A stretch of 64,000 bases of DNA from Trifolium pratense (Eukaryota > Streptophyta > Magnoliopsida > Fabales > Fabaceae), in the NCBI RefSeq assembly GCF_020283565.1, contig NC_060062.1, positions 55,016,439-55,080,438 of the forward strand. Reading direction: 5' to 3'. Below the pieces are notes generated by a model, which was not told the DNA's origin, ran no database searches, and was given only the letters and a program-made list of their open reading frames with translations. A program made the position numbers and the translations under genes. Below, piece by piece: positions 1-11,413 of the stretch. Every line of letters starts with the position of its first letter. The first letter of the stretch is position 1.

Positions 1-225
1 TTTGTATCACATATGAATAACATACCTTAATCTCTCAATTCCATTCAAAAACACCTAACTAGCTCTATGAATAACACAACTATTGATATATTTTGCGGAC
101 ACACAATTTGACATCAAACATTATATACACCTTCGGTACAATTTGAATTTTTAATTGTTAGTAATTATTTTCTCTCACCTCATTGAAAAACAAACTAGAT
201 CGAAAATAATTTTTTTGCGATATGT
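1..225. other. intergenic, no feature seen
   Basis: AT-rich sequence without a convincing coding region or a bounded repeat. Confidence 0.5.
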
Positions 226-830
226 TGGGATACGGTATCATGATTTATGTGTTGATGATAACCTATGAAGTTCTGATACGTGACACGATACCGATACGAC
301 GATATATAAATTTTTTCAAAATTCTCGATCTGATACGACCGGGATACGTTATTTAAAAATTAAACATATATAAATGCACAATATATAAACATAACTAAAA
401 TCGATAATGATAAAAATAATTAACATTCAAATTACTCAAATTGAGCAAAAATGTGACAATTACATATCTTAAGTTAAGTACTACCCAAAAAGGAGAGTGA
501 GATGAGTAACTCAAGTGGTTAAGCTAGTTGTGCTAAGGGTTAAAGAGTTTAGGTTAAAGAGTTGGAGATCCAGAGTTCAAGTCTTGATAAGAAGAAAAAC
601 TAACATAACAATATAATATACTATTAGTCTCATTTCCTATATTTCAATCATCAAAGAACATTAATTGCCCGATATTTTTCCGATACGCGTATCGGAGAAG
701 TATCCGACACGTATCAGTTGTATTTTTTTTTAAAAAAAGATTAATTTCTGATACTTCTCCGATACGTGTATCAGAGAATATCGAATGAGTATCGGTATCG
801 AATATCGGACAATACTTCACCATTTTTAGA
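226..830. repeat. gatacg-rich repeat, unclassified
   Basis: Both flanks of this block carry many copies of GATACG/CGTATC words (around 228-350 and 670-815), which suggests the two ends of one element with a SINE-like insert between them. I could not find a target-site duplication, so the superfamily is unknown. The short reading frames here are low complexity. Confidence 0.35.
492..604 (+). mobile_element. tRNA-derived SINE-like sequence
   Basis: An A-box-like TAACTCAAGTGGTTAAG lies near 507 and a B-box-like GAGTTCAAGTCT near 573, at a spacing typical of a tRNA-derived polymerase III promoter. The 3' side is A-rich. No clear duplication flanks it, so it is old or truncated. Confidence 0.45.
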
Positions 831-1010
831 GTATTGCTTGACATATGATAACAAACAAAGCTCTATGAGTGGGAGTAAGTATTTATTTGTCCATGGTTGA
901 CTATTATGGTTAGTAAGCAGGCAGGGCCAAGATTGTGCATTGCCAGCTTCTTGTAGTACTAAAGTATAATCATTTCATGTCAGCAAATATGTCTTGGCAT
1001 GGTTTGTTAT

Positions 1011-1011
<1 letters not shown>

Positions 1012-1050
<39 letters not shown>
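1012..1050. repeat. (CT)n microsatellite
   Basis: About 19 uninterrupted CT units. Confidence 0.95.
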
Positions 1051-1053
<3 letters not shown>

Positions 1054-1272
1054 TCTGCATGCATTGCATAATGCATAATATCTCTTCTCGCCCATACAGC
1101 CATAAGCTGGTCACCCCCACCACCCTCCAACAAACAAAGATCAAAATATGAGATTGTATGCGTTGGAGTGACACTATTTCAATCTTTGTTGGTTGGACTT
1201 GGACATGATGATATAATGGAAGATAGAACTTCACTTTCACTGCATATAGTACATTTCTCATCTTATAATATA

Positions 1273-1655
1273 GCTAATGGTACGGTGGACTACCTTCACA
1301 AGTGGTCCATCGTGGACAAGTGACTTATCGAATATGAATTTTACGAAATTTACAGTTGGATTGAAAGTTTATATCGTATAGATCATCCATAAATTTTTTG
1401 AAATTTTTTGAAAATCATTTGATATGCTATTGAGACCCATCAAGATTTACGTTATTTAATAAACCGTTAATCTTGATGTGTCTAAATAATATATCAAATG
1501 ATTTTCAATTTTTCTAAATTTTTTTATGGATGATCTATATGATATAAACTTTCAATCAAACGGTGGATTTTGTAAAATTCGTATTCGTTACAATGTTATT
1601 CATGACTGGTCCACCATGGACCACTTGATGAAGTGGACTATATTAGAATTTACCC
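1273..1655. mobile_element. Mutator-type fold-back MITE, copy 1
   Basis: A 383-bp long inverted repeat whose arms share the core ACTTTCAATC...GATTGAAAGT and ATCATTTGATATG words with four other copies in this window. It is flanked by a direct repeat TTATAATATA (1263-1272 and 1656-1665). A duplication of 9-10 bp plus long inverted arms points to a Mutator-type non-autonomous element. Confidence 0.8.
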
Positions 1656-1665
1656 TTATAATATA

Positions 1666-3430
1666 CGTTATGAATTTTTTTTAAGGAATTCAAAATTCGG
1701 ACAAATTCACATACTCCATCTACTTTTTTTATAAAATACAGTTAATTTTTTAAATTCATTTAATAATCAATGTATTTTCGTTTATAATATATGGCCCGTT
1801 TGTGTGGTCCATATTTTCTATTTTGCTAACGTATATATAAACCGTAAACAATGATTTTACTAAAAATTTGATTCTTATTCAATTAAATTTTTGCGTATTA
1901 AGAAAGAATGAATCTGAGAGATGAGTATTAAGAAAGAAAAAACTTGAATCGATGATCATTGAATCATCTTGCATAAACTGTGAAAAGATAAAGAAAACTA
2001 CAAAAAATTGTTAAATGACGGTTAGAAGATAAAAAAAGAAATTGAAGGGAAGTTAATTATAATTATTTTTGTCATGGCATAGATGTAATTGTTGTGAAGG
2101 GTATTTTTGAAAGAAAAATAGGCTACACAAAATTTAAAGTTTTCCCTTTATTATTGTTATAGATATATAGATCACATACTGGTTTTATCCTTGCGCAGTT
2201 GAGCTCTTAAGAACAACTACTACCATGCTCAATGTATTAAGATATTTAATAATCTAAAATGTGAATTGTCTATTGTAAAAAAAAAAATCCGCAGGAGTAT
2301 TATTTAATTGGTTTAAATATGTTGCTAATTGCTGCAATTGTATAGCATATTTTAATATCAGTCTCTGTAAGTTTTTTTGTTTGGTTTGAGTTATTGCATT
2401 TTGAAATTTATTTATTTTTCAAAGTGCAAGGACTTAAACCCAAAAAGAAAGAAAAAAATTGACAGAGACTAATCCAAAATGTGGTATAATTGCAGGACTA
2501 ACATTAACATATTTAAACCTATTTAATTTTATTTTCTTTCTACTTTTTTTTCTTTTCATTTTTGTGAGAGCTGAGTCTATATTTGTCACACTATTATATT
2601 CTCATATGCATGTCAAATGTCAACATCGTACAAACATTACTCATCATGATATTTTGCGAGCATGAAAAAGGACGTCCGAAAATAATAATGGAGATACCGA
2701 ACATTATATCAATCGATGTTATAGTTTCACATGTGATCTGACTCTCAAGTTCATCTTAATTCTCAACGTTTTCTCACTGATTTTTTTCTCCTGTTCATGA
2801 AATTATTTTCTTTGACTGATGAATGTTGCAAAAAATGCGTTAACTGTCTAGGCTTAAATAATTTGTGTGTATTCCTATTTCGAAGGACCTAATCCGATTG
2901 CATAATTTGGATATTATGGGAACATTAGATTTATTTGTCCTTCATGTATGATATCACGTGTCAACGGAATTTTGCGTGTCAATACTACGTGGACTTTCGT
3001 TAGTCAACAGTTAGTTGACCTAACATTTATGTCTAAAACCAAAACTGAAAATTAATTAGAGATGAAAACAAGTGATTTTAAAGTACAGAGACTAAAACTA
3101 AAAGTCAATATAAAAGTATGGACCGAAAACATATTTTACTTTATTAAGTGGTTTCGACTGAGAAGCCTTGTTTTTCTTGACAGAATCAAACCTGATTTGC
3201 AGCATAGCAACTTTTGTAGTATAATAACAACTTCTATGTTCATTTATGTTTATTTTGAGTATAAAGATCTATTTTAGTCCCTTAAAATTTCTTTAAAGTT
3301 TAATTAAGTTTCCGACAAAAAAAATAATACTATAAATATAACATTTTTATATATAGATAAATTAATTAGTTCTTTTGTTACAATAAGTCAAAAAGTGAAT
3401 TTAATCATTTTTATTTTTAAGGCTTACTTA
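1666..3430. other. intergenic, no gene seen
   Basis: AT-rich with poly-A/T runs. Short reading frames at 2459-2665 and 3062-3277 have no recognisable domain and low-complexity composition. Confidence 0.5.
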
Positions 3431-3583
3431 CTATTTTAGTCCCTTAAATTTTTTTTGTTTCGTTTTGGTTCCCTAAGTAATGTTCGTTCTATTTGGATAG
3501 TTAGATCCCTTAATTATATCTCTGTCAGTCATAATTGTCCCCTCAGTTATTTTTTTTTGTCAAATAGTTTATTGGTTAGAAAG

Positions 3584-3684
3584 TTCACCTTAAAGGTGAA
3601 TAAGTGGAGAGTGTCCCGGATTCAAACCCGGGTTCCTACACATATAGTGCAATGTCCCTACCAACTGAGTTAAGCTCACGGGAC
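3584..3684 (-). mobile_element. tRNA-derived SINE fragment
   Basis: Read on the minus strand it has an A-box TTAACTCAGTTGGTAGG and a B-box GGGTTTGAATCC about 55 bp apart, followed by a short imperfect palindrome (ttcacc/ggtgaa). This is the head of a legume SINE family. I could not assign a poly-A end or a duplication. Confidence 0.55.
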
Positions 3685-4300
3685 CCCTCGGTTAATTTTT
3701 AACTCCAATCCAAAGAGTATCGTTTCAATAGTCATATTACGTTATTTTTTATGTAAAATATAACCAACTCAATCCAAAAAAGAAGCGGGTTATTTTGAGT
3801 TGAATTGTTTAACTATACCGAAAAATTTAAAGAACAAACTTATTCTGTCAATTTGTCTTATTTATGATTCTCTATTAATTGCTGCACAAGATACACCTAC
3901 TTGAGGACTTAGATCTATTAGTTCAGATTATATCTGTTAAACGATCTTGGTTGTTCATCGAAGGGCCGACAACATAAACTTCTCTCGATGCAATTATTGC
4001 GTCAAATCCAATTCTTTTACTTGCACACAAGCCTAAACAAAATGCATTTAGTTTATACACACACAAAATATGAAAATGTGTAAAATAGAAAAGAATTAAA
4101 TAATAAATATTTTTAAATAATTAAGTAATGTATAGCAGTAATTTGTAAATATGTGGATAAAGATAGTAAAAAAAAATGTAAGTCAAAATAAATTTTATTT
4201 AGAATCGTGCATATAAAAATATGAAAAATGCTAACGAGGAGAACTATAAATTTTTGTAAAAAAATATAAAAATATGTGAATATTTCACTTTTTAAATAAA

Positions 4301-4483
4301 GGAAAATGCTAAACAGTGCCCCGGGCACTGATTAAGCATTTAAAAATAGAAATTATGTCTCGAAATGCGTGCATTCAATACATCAAAAGTATAAAAAATT
4401 GTCTTTTCAATATTTATTTTATTTTTTATTTCCTTTTTTGGTATGCTTAACAAGTGCCCCGGAGGCACTGTTTAGCATGACCC
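4301..4483. mobile_element. Mutator-type MITE, family M1, copy A
   Basis: A 183-bp element with terminal inverted repeats (GGAAAATGCTAAACAGTG at the left; the right end in reverse complement begins GGGTCATGCTAAACAGTG). It is flanked by a perfect 9-bp duplication TTAAATAAA (4292-4300 and 4484-4492). Confidence 0.85.
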
Positions 4484-5007
4484 TTAAATAAATTAGGATA
4501 TCCTATTGTCAAAAAAAAAAAACAAATCAGCATATCTTTATCCAACATATGACCAAAAATTAATCATTTAAGTGTTTTTTTTATTTAATTAATCATTTAA
4601 GTATTTTTGTTTTGTTTCGGTGAATAAGACTGAGTATCATAGTATTATATTGTGATGGTAACGATTGTTAGTGCTATTTTGGATTTTGAATTGATAATAT
4701 GTTTTGGAATTTTATAATACTAATAATTTAATTTTTTTTAAGTAAAAAAAAATTATTTTTTGTTTTCAACTTAAGAAAAAAAAATTGACAAAAAAAAAAA
4801 CTGCTTTTGTACCAAAATAATTTAGCTGCGCGCGTGTAATCATATGATGATGGTTGGCAAGTATCACAATTTGCCTTTGTAATTGATTTAAATAATTAAT
4901 AAATATTGTGGACCATATCTTTTAATTAATAAACTTGATTATTACTATTTTTGAAACATATTAAGTGGAATACTAGTTCATTAATTGCATCTTAAAATGT
5001 GCACTTA

Positions 5008-5635
5008 GGGTCCGTTTGATCTGCTAAAAAATAAGGGACTGGACAGGACAACTGTAGTTGTACTGTGTTTGATTGTCAAACTATTTCAGGAACTGGACAA
5101 ACTGGGAGGCAATGGACAGGACAAAAACAAATTTTTTTGTCCCTCACTAAACCACAACACAACTTTTTGTCCGCAGTACAAGTTGTCTAAAATGCCAAAA
5201 TACCATTTTATTAACAAAATACTCCCTCCGGTCCTTATTATAAGAAACACTTTGACAAAATCACACAGACCAAGGAAGATAAATTTTCTCATTAATGATT
5301 CTAACATTTTATGTTATATTCCAAAACTAACCTTTGACTAGCATGAGAAATAGGTCTCTCTAATTAATGCACTAGCATTATAATGAATTATTTGATTGTA
5401 TTTAATAAGGGTACAAATGGAATTGTGTCAAAGTGTTTCTTATAAAAAGGACCAAATAAAAATTCCAAAGTGTTTCTTATAAAAAGGACCGGAGGGAGTA
5501 TCGTATAAGACAAAAAAATGTTCAATATCCCAAAAGTTTGTTCTGTGCTGTTCTGTCATGTATTGTGTTGTTCTGTCTTGTACTGTTCTGTCCAGTACTT
5601 ACCCTTTAACAAATCAAACCCACCCTTAGGGCATA
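5008..5635. mobile_element. PIF/Harbinger-type MITE
   Basis: Terminal inverted repeats GGGTCCGTTTGATCTG and, in reverse complement, GGGTGGGTTTGATTTG, with a TTA duplication on both sides (5005-5007 and 5636-5638). Subterminal GGACAGGACA-type words are mirrored at both ends. A Stowaway MITE (5222-5498) sits inside, and the short reading frames across the region are products of these repeats. Confidence 0.75.
5222..5498. mobile_element. Stowaway-like (Tc1/mariner) MITE
   Basis: Inverted ends CTCCCTCCGGTCCTTAT...AAGGACCGGAGGGAG flanked by TA on each side (5220-5221 and 5499-5500). Nested in the Harbinger-type MITE. Confidence 0.85.
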
Positions 5636-5662
5636 GGTTAGCATTTGCCATATTTTAAATAA

Positions 5663-5847
5663 GGAAAATGCTAAACAGTGCTCCCAGACACTCTTTAAGC
5701 ATTTTAAATAGTAAGTTTTTTGTTAATATTTTATGGAAATATGTGATGTCAATGCATTCGAAATTGAAATGTTTTATTTTTTGGATAAATTATTTTTTTA
5801 AATGAAATGCTTAAAGAGTGCCCCGAGATCACTGTTTAGCAAAACCC
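5663..5847. mobile_element. Mutator-type MITE, family M1, copy B
   Basis: A 185-bp relative of the copy at 4301, with ends GGAAAATGCTAAACAGTG and ACTGTTTAGCAAAACCC. The 9-bp duplication TTTAAATAA (5654-5662 and 5848-5856) is almost the target used by copy A. Confidence 0.85.
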
Positions 5848-5856
5848 TTTAAATAA

Positions 5857-7333
5857 AAAAGGAAAGTTAAAACGGCCAACTTCTAAAAACTTAGTATAAA
5901 TGACTGTAATTGATTTCGATCATGTTTGCAATTGTGTGACATACTCCGTGTGATTTTGAAACTAAGCAAAAGAATTATAGCAAAAGATAATTTTTTAAGT
6001 TTATTGAATTAAGTATGTAAGAAGAAACAATTAATTTTTAAAATTTCAAAATATTGAATACACTTTTAAGATTATATATTACCATTTTTATATCCTTAAG
6101 GACCTTAACCATTAATGACTCAGTGACACTATTTAACATCTTTCTCGATAGATTAGTGATAGAATATTTATTTTTTAGTTTATGTACAAGATCTTTGGTT
6201 TAAATTCTTACATTGCCTTTTTTGTATAATTTTATTTCTAATCATATTAAATAAATTTAAAACTGATATTTTTTTTTTTTAAAAAAAACTTAATAATTGA
6301 AACTATTACATGTAACTTATTATTACAAACTCAACTATTATACATTTTCAATCATTACATCAAATTTAATCCTTGATTAGGATGTATCTATTTGATGTTA
6401 TATACAATGATAATTACTTCTTTTTTTGTGTGATTTCATGTTATTTACAATTAAAATATAACATGATTTTTTTAAAAAAAATTTACGGTTTTTTATTAGA
6501 GGTAATTTTTTAATATTCAAACACGACTTCCAAATAGTCGGACAAAACCCAACTAGGGTGTTACAAATGCAACATAAATGCTTCTTTTTCTGTTTCTCAC
6601 AATATAGTAAGCACTTTCATGTATGTTTAGAACGAAGTCAAACATTTTGTATTCGCTAAACTGAATGATTCTCTCATACCTTAAAAGTTAACACCACTAA
6701 AGCTCTAGGCCTACTCAATTGCCTTGAGATGGGTTCAAGACTTGCATCTCCACAACAATATTTCAAATTCGAATCTAAGAGGGTTATGGATAACTTGAAA
6801 AACACAAAGATAAATATATCATTTTTATTCATGATTTTAGATGTTATTTTGACACTCGTTCTGAAACTCTCATGTTAAGTTATTTGGGACAAGCCAACAA
6901 AGTTACTCGTACCTTTATAAGAGTACTTACATGCTTTATTAGTTTTCACATTTTCATTGATATTCTGACATGTATTAAATAATTTATTATGATTGAATGA
7001 AATGCTATAACACTTTTTAGTAAAAAAATAATAAATTTAATGATGTCATTAGTAAGATAAACATGTACTAATAAAAATGTATTTTTAATTAAAAAATGAA
7101 ATTTCTAACCACTAACTACCTGACAAAAAAACTGTATTTTTAATAAATATTTTAATCTCATAGAACAGGTTTTCATACATGTCACATTTGAGGAATGAGC
7201 ATGTCAATTCTCTTTTTAAAGTGACCAATGTTAATAATTACTTGTTAAGTTAGTATTTTTTTCTTTCTCTTTTGTCTGAATTTGAACCCATAATTTAACT
7301 CTTTTAAACCTTAGCTCAAATCGATTTTAAGAA

Positions 7334-7334
<1 letters not shown>
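5857..7334. other. intergenic, no gene seen
   Basis: AT-rich sequence without a supported coding region or a bounded element. Confidence 0.5.
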
Positions 7335-7418
<84 letters not shown>

Positions 7419-7811
7419 TCAGGATCCGTTGACACCAACTAGTTTGACACCAAATGTTACACCTCTCAATAACGTTTTAACCGATATAAATTTTATAAAA
7501 TCCACCGTTGGATTGAAAGTTTACATCATATAGATCATTTGTGTAAAATTTCAGACAAATCCAAAATCATTTGATATGCTATTGAGACACATAAAGATTA
7601 ACGGCATTTAAAAAAAATACAAAAACCGTTAATTCTGATGTATCTCAATAACATATCAAATGATTTTGGATTTATTTGAAATTTTACACAAATGATCTAT
7701 ATGATGTAAACTTTCAATCCAACGGTGGATTTTATAAAATTTATGTCGGTTAAAACGTTATTGAGAGGTGTAACATTTGGTGTCAAACTAGTTGGTGTCA
7801 ACGGATCCTGA

Positions 7812-7907
<96 letters not shown>
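7335..7907. repeat. (TA)n tract split by a MITE
   Basis: About 80 bp of TA repeats lie left and about 93 bp right of the fold-back element at 7416-7814. Confidence 0.9.
7416..7814. mobile_element. Mutator-type fold-back MITE, copy 2
   Basis: A 399-bp, almost perfect palindrome starting GAGTCAGGATCCGTTGACAC and ending with its reverse complement. The core is shared with the copies at 1273, 32305 and 34828. It lies inside a TA microsatellite, so the duplication cannot be read. Confidence 0.85.
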
Positions 7908-7909
<2 letters not shown>

Positions 7910-8505
7910 TTTCATATATGTTATTCTATTTAACAAGATAAAACAAATTAATTGGATTTAAGTAAATCTTTTAGTAAAGTGTGAATATTAGATGCTTTTA
8001 CTCATGATAGAGAACAAATGAATATATAAAAACTATGTCTCTTTAGAGAATGTTAAAGTCATAAAGGTCATGATTATTTATCAAAATAAAATTTAAGAAG
8101 AGTAACATCCAAATCAATCATAATTTCTTTTCCAATCTCGATTAACAAAAAGAATAATTATGATCTACATATAAAATTTAGTTTGAATATATTGATAGTG
8201 TAATTTTTTTTCACATAATCAACCAATCAAATCATGTAATGTAAAAAATCTACATATAAAATAAATCTTTTGAACTTATAAACTAGTATAAGCTATGGTT
8301 TTATCAAACATAGCCAAAGTTGTTAAGGTAATCAAAATAGAAGAAAACTCACCATCATTCTCCATAGTGGTAATAGTAGCAGCTTCAATACTATCAATTA
8401 CAAAAGTTACCCCTTTTTCTTGCATATCCTTTAAAAACTACATTGCGTTGTTTCTAAAGAATCTCTAAAAAGAAGATGGTGAGTTTTAAGATGAACGATG
8501 ATGAA
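7908..8505. other. intergenic; possible left part of a split reading frame
   Basis: No complete gene. At 8473-8505 the + strand reads KMVSFKMNDDE. Removing the insertion at 8506-14383 would continue this frame to a stop near 14450. This is weak evidence for a terminal exon. Confidence 0.25.
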
Positions 8506-8818
8506 TAGAGCTACCAAAAATTGGTCGGGCTAATGGGTCGATCCATTAGTCCACGAATTTGGGCGGATCAGACCTCAAAAACCTAATCCAAATGAAACTG
8601 CGTCTTTTTGGCCCAAACCCATTAGGCAATTGAAAATTGGGCTGGTCCGGTCTATCCCATCGGGTTTCGGGCCGGCCCATTAACGAAAAATTAAATCATT
8701 TTTGTTAAAATAATACAAAAAATTATCATCTAATTGAAAAGTTATTATAAAAAATATAGTTAAATGTGTAAGCATAAAAAAAAAAGTCATATTTACCTAA
8801 AACTTTTAAAAAAATTAA

Positions 8819-9573
8819 GGGTCTGTTTGGTAAAAATAAGATATAAGCTAGTTGATAGTTGATAAACTAGCTGAAAAGCTAGCTTATAACTGATAGCTGA
8901 AATTAAAGTGTTTGGTAAAATTAGCTTTTAAAGTGGTTAATAAATATAAAATGACATAATTGATAGTGTGTAGTTTCTTTTTTAGAGTGAGTAGTTATTA
9001 AATTAAAGGGTAAAAATGGAATAAAGTGTAAAAAGCTATAAGCTCAAACGCTACTTGAAGACTCTGTTTGGTAACACAAATAAGCTAGCTTATAGCTTAT
9101 TATATGAGCTTATAAGCTTGTTTCAAAAAATTAGAGGTGTTTGGTAACAAGCTTTTTGTACTAGCTTATAGCTTTTTTTCACATGCTATTTCAAGTAGCA
9201 TTTGAGCTTATAGCTTATAGCTTTTTACACTTTATTCCATTTTTACCCTTTAATTTAATAACTACCCACTCTAAAAAATAAACTATCCACTATCAATTAT
9301 GTAATTTTATATTTAATAACCACTTTAAAAGCTAGTTTTACCAAACACTTTAATTTTAATAAGCTAGTTTTTCAGCTATCAGCTATAAGCTAGCTTTTCA
9401 GCTATCAGCTAGCTTATAGCTTATTTTTACCAAACAGACCCGAAGTAGTTTTTGAAAAAAAGCTATAAGCTAGTAAAAAAAGTTTCTTACCAAACACCTC
9501 TAATTTTTTAAACAAGCTTATAAGCTCATATAATAAGCTATAAGCTAGCTTATTTGTGTTACCAAACACACCC
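8819..9573. mobile_element. Harbinger-like MITE (outer copy of a self-nest)
   Basis: Starts GGGTCTGTTTGGTAAAAAT and ends GTGTTACCAAACACACCC, with TAA on both sides (8816-8818 and 9574-9576). Its left arm (8819-9059) and right arm (9442-9573) are separated by a second, inverted member of the same family. Repeated AGCTTATAAGCT words make the arms strongly self-complementary. Confidence 0.7.
9060..9441. mobile_element. Harbinger-like MITE (inner, inverted copy)
   Basis: Starts GACTCTGTTTGGTAACAC and ends TACCAAACAGACCC. Its reverse complement aligns along its whole length with the joined arms of the outer copy. It splits the outer copy at its centre, CTACTTGAAGTAG, and duplicates GAA (9057-9059 and 9442-9444). 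Confidence 0.7.
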
Positions 9574-10137
9574 TAAATTTAATTTATTAATTTCTTTTAT
9601 AAGAATCAAACTTGAGTTTAATTGATATTTAATGCTGATGTAAAAATTATTTACACTTGCATACAACTATATATCAATAAAATTATAAAATTGATAATTA
9701 TGAGGAACTAATACATCAAAGTCATGTAAAAAAGATCGAATAAATGAGGAAAAAATAAAATGAAATGACCGGCCCGGCCCATTAGCCCAAATGACCCTTA
9801 CAGGCTGGGCCGGGCTCATAAATATGTAGCCCAAAATTAATTGGACTGGCTCGGGCTAACCCATATATATAGTCTGACCCATGGTTGTCAAACTCGCGAG
9901 TAGACTCTTAAACTCGTACGGGTTTACGTATCTAGGAAGCAAAAACGAATTGACTCACTCATAGAATCGATTTTTGATAAACTCGATTAGATTCGAATAG
10001 ACTCACATAGACTCGTATAAACTCGCGAGTTTATGGCGAGTTTACGAGTCTATAATTCTTTCTCAAAAATTTTTAATTTTTTTAATTAAAAAATCCACAT
10101 CCAAAACACAAAATTAAAAAAAAAAAAAAAAAATTGA

Positions 10138-10428
10138 AAACCCTTAATGAAGAAAATAATGAGCAAACTGAAGTTAATGTTACTACTAACAATGTTGAGG
10201 AACCTGATGTTATTATTACCAATGTTGTGCAATGGTGGCGGCAATGTTGAATTAAGTGGAAGTTCAAGCAATCCAACCTTGGTTAATGACGAAGAAGGTG
10301 TTTTATCTGGGGCAGAGTTTGATGATGATGGTGATGATTATATTGGTGGTGATGATGTCACCAGAGCTTTGTTATTTTGTTTGTTTTATTATGGAGTTTT
10401 TTTGTTGACAAATTTGTTTGGAGTTTGA
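10138..10428 (+). pseudogene. possible hAT transposase C-terminal tail remnant
   Basis: The region reads as an acidic, Asn/Glu-rich tail (ENNEQTEVNVTTNN in one frame, then NVELSGSSSNPTLVNDEEG in another), with a shift of frame near 10236. Acidic, low-complexity C-termini are common in plant hAT transposases, and the location inside a hAT shell supports the call. No dimerisation domain or catalytic part is present, so this is a decayed fragment. An unrelated low-complexity frame is possible. Confidence 0.35.
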
Positions 10429-10490
10429 ATTTTGAATTTTTATTTGAAAATTGAATTTTATGTTAATTGGTGTTCCATTATATATATATA

Positions 10491-10980
10491 CTCCCTCCGT
10501 CCCGATTTATAAGAGAAAAAAGACCATTTTTTTTGTCCCAAATTATAAGGGAATTTGTTGAAATTTGACCAATTTAATTTTGTAATTCCAAAAATACCCC
10601 TAGTTATATTTTCCAAAGCAATTAATTACCAAGAGTCTAGGATTGTAGTGCTACAGTACCGATGCAAAACTCTCAGGGAATGAATATGACGTAATGGCAA
10701 TTGTATTGAACCAAGTAACATCAATTCTTGCTACTATTTTTTTTTACTTTGCCACTGATGAGTAGAAGTTGATGGGTCATTGGTGCTTTTAAATGGAGTA
10801 GTGTACGAGAAGCACTTAGAAATTAGGAGCAAGTTATTAAATTGTTTTGCTTTTTCATAGAGTAAGTTAATAAGGGTATTTTTGGAAACAAAATTATGTT
10901 TTTGATAGATTTTAGAATATTAAATGAATTTCTTAATAAGTGTGTTTTTTTTTTTCCCTTATAAATCGGGACGGAGGGAG
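10491..10980. mobile_element. Stowaway-like (Tc1/mariner) MITE
   Basis: Ends CTCCCTCCGTCCCGATTTAT and ATAAATCGGGACGGAGGGAG, perfectly inverted over 20 bp, flanked by TA (10489-10490 and 10981-10982). No coding frame inside. Confidence 0.85.
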
Positions 10981-10988
10981 TATATATA

Positions 10989-11386
10989 GAGTCAGGATCC
11001 GTTGACACCAACTAGTTTGACACCAAATGTTACACCTCTCAATAACGTTTTAACCGATATAAATTTTATAAAATCCACCGTTGGATTGAAAGTTTACATC
11101 ATATAGATCATTTGTGTAAAATTTCAGACAAATCCAAAATCATTTGATATGCTATTGAGACACATAAAGATTAACGGCATTTAAAAAAATACAAAAACCG
11201 TTAATTTTGATGTATCTCAATAACATATCAAATGATTTTGGATTTATTTGAAATTTTACACAAATGATCTATATGATGTAAACTTTCAATCCAACGGTGG
11301 ATTTTATAAAATTTATATCGGTTAAAACGTTATTGAGAGGTGTAACATTTGGTGTCAAACTAGTTGGTGTCAACGGATCCTGACTC
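10989..11386. mobile_element. Mutator-type fold-back MITE, copy 3
   Basis: 398 bp, differing from the copy at 7416 by only about three changes that I can see. Same ends (GAGTCAGGATCCG...CGGATCCTGACTC) and again bordered by TA repeats. Confidence 0.85.
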
Positions 11387-11413
11387 ATATATATATATAT
11401 ATATATATATATA

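Noticed and set aside
3584..3684. Possible tRNA gene
   Set aside because: A and B boxes are present, but a cloverleaf with proper acceptor and anticodon arms cannot be formed; it fits a SINE head. The same applies to 23872-24010 and 41310-41445.
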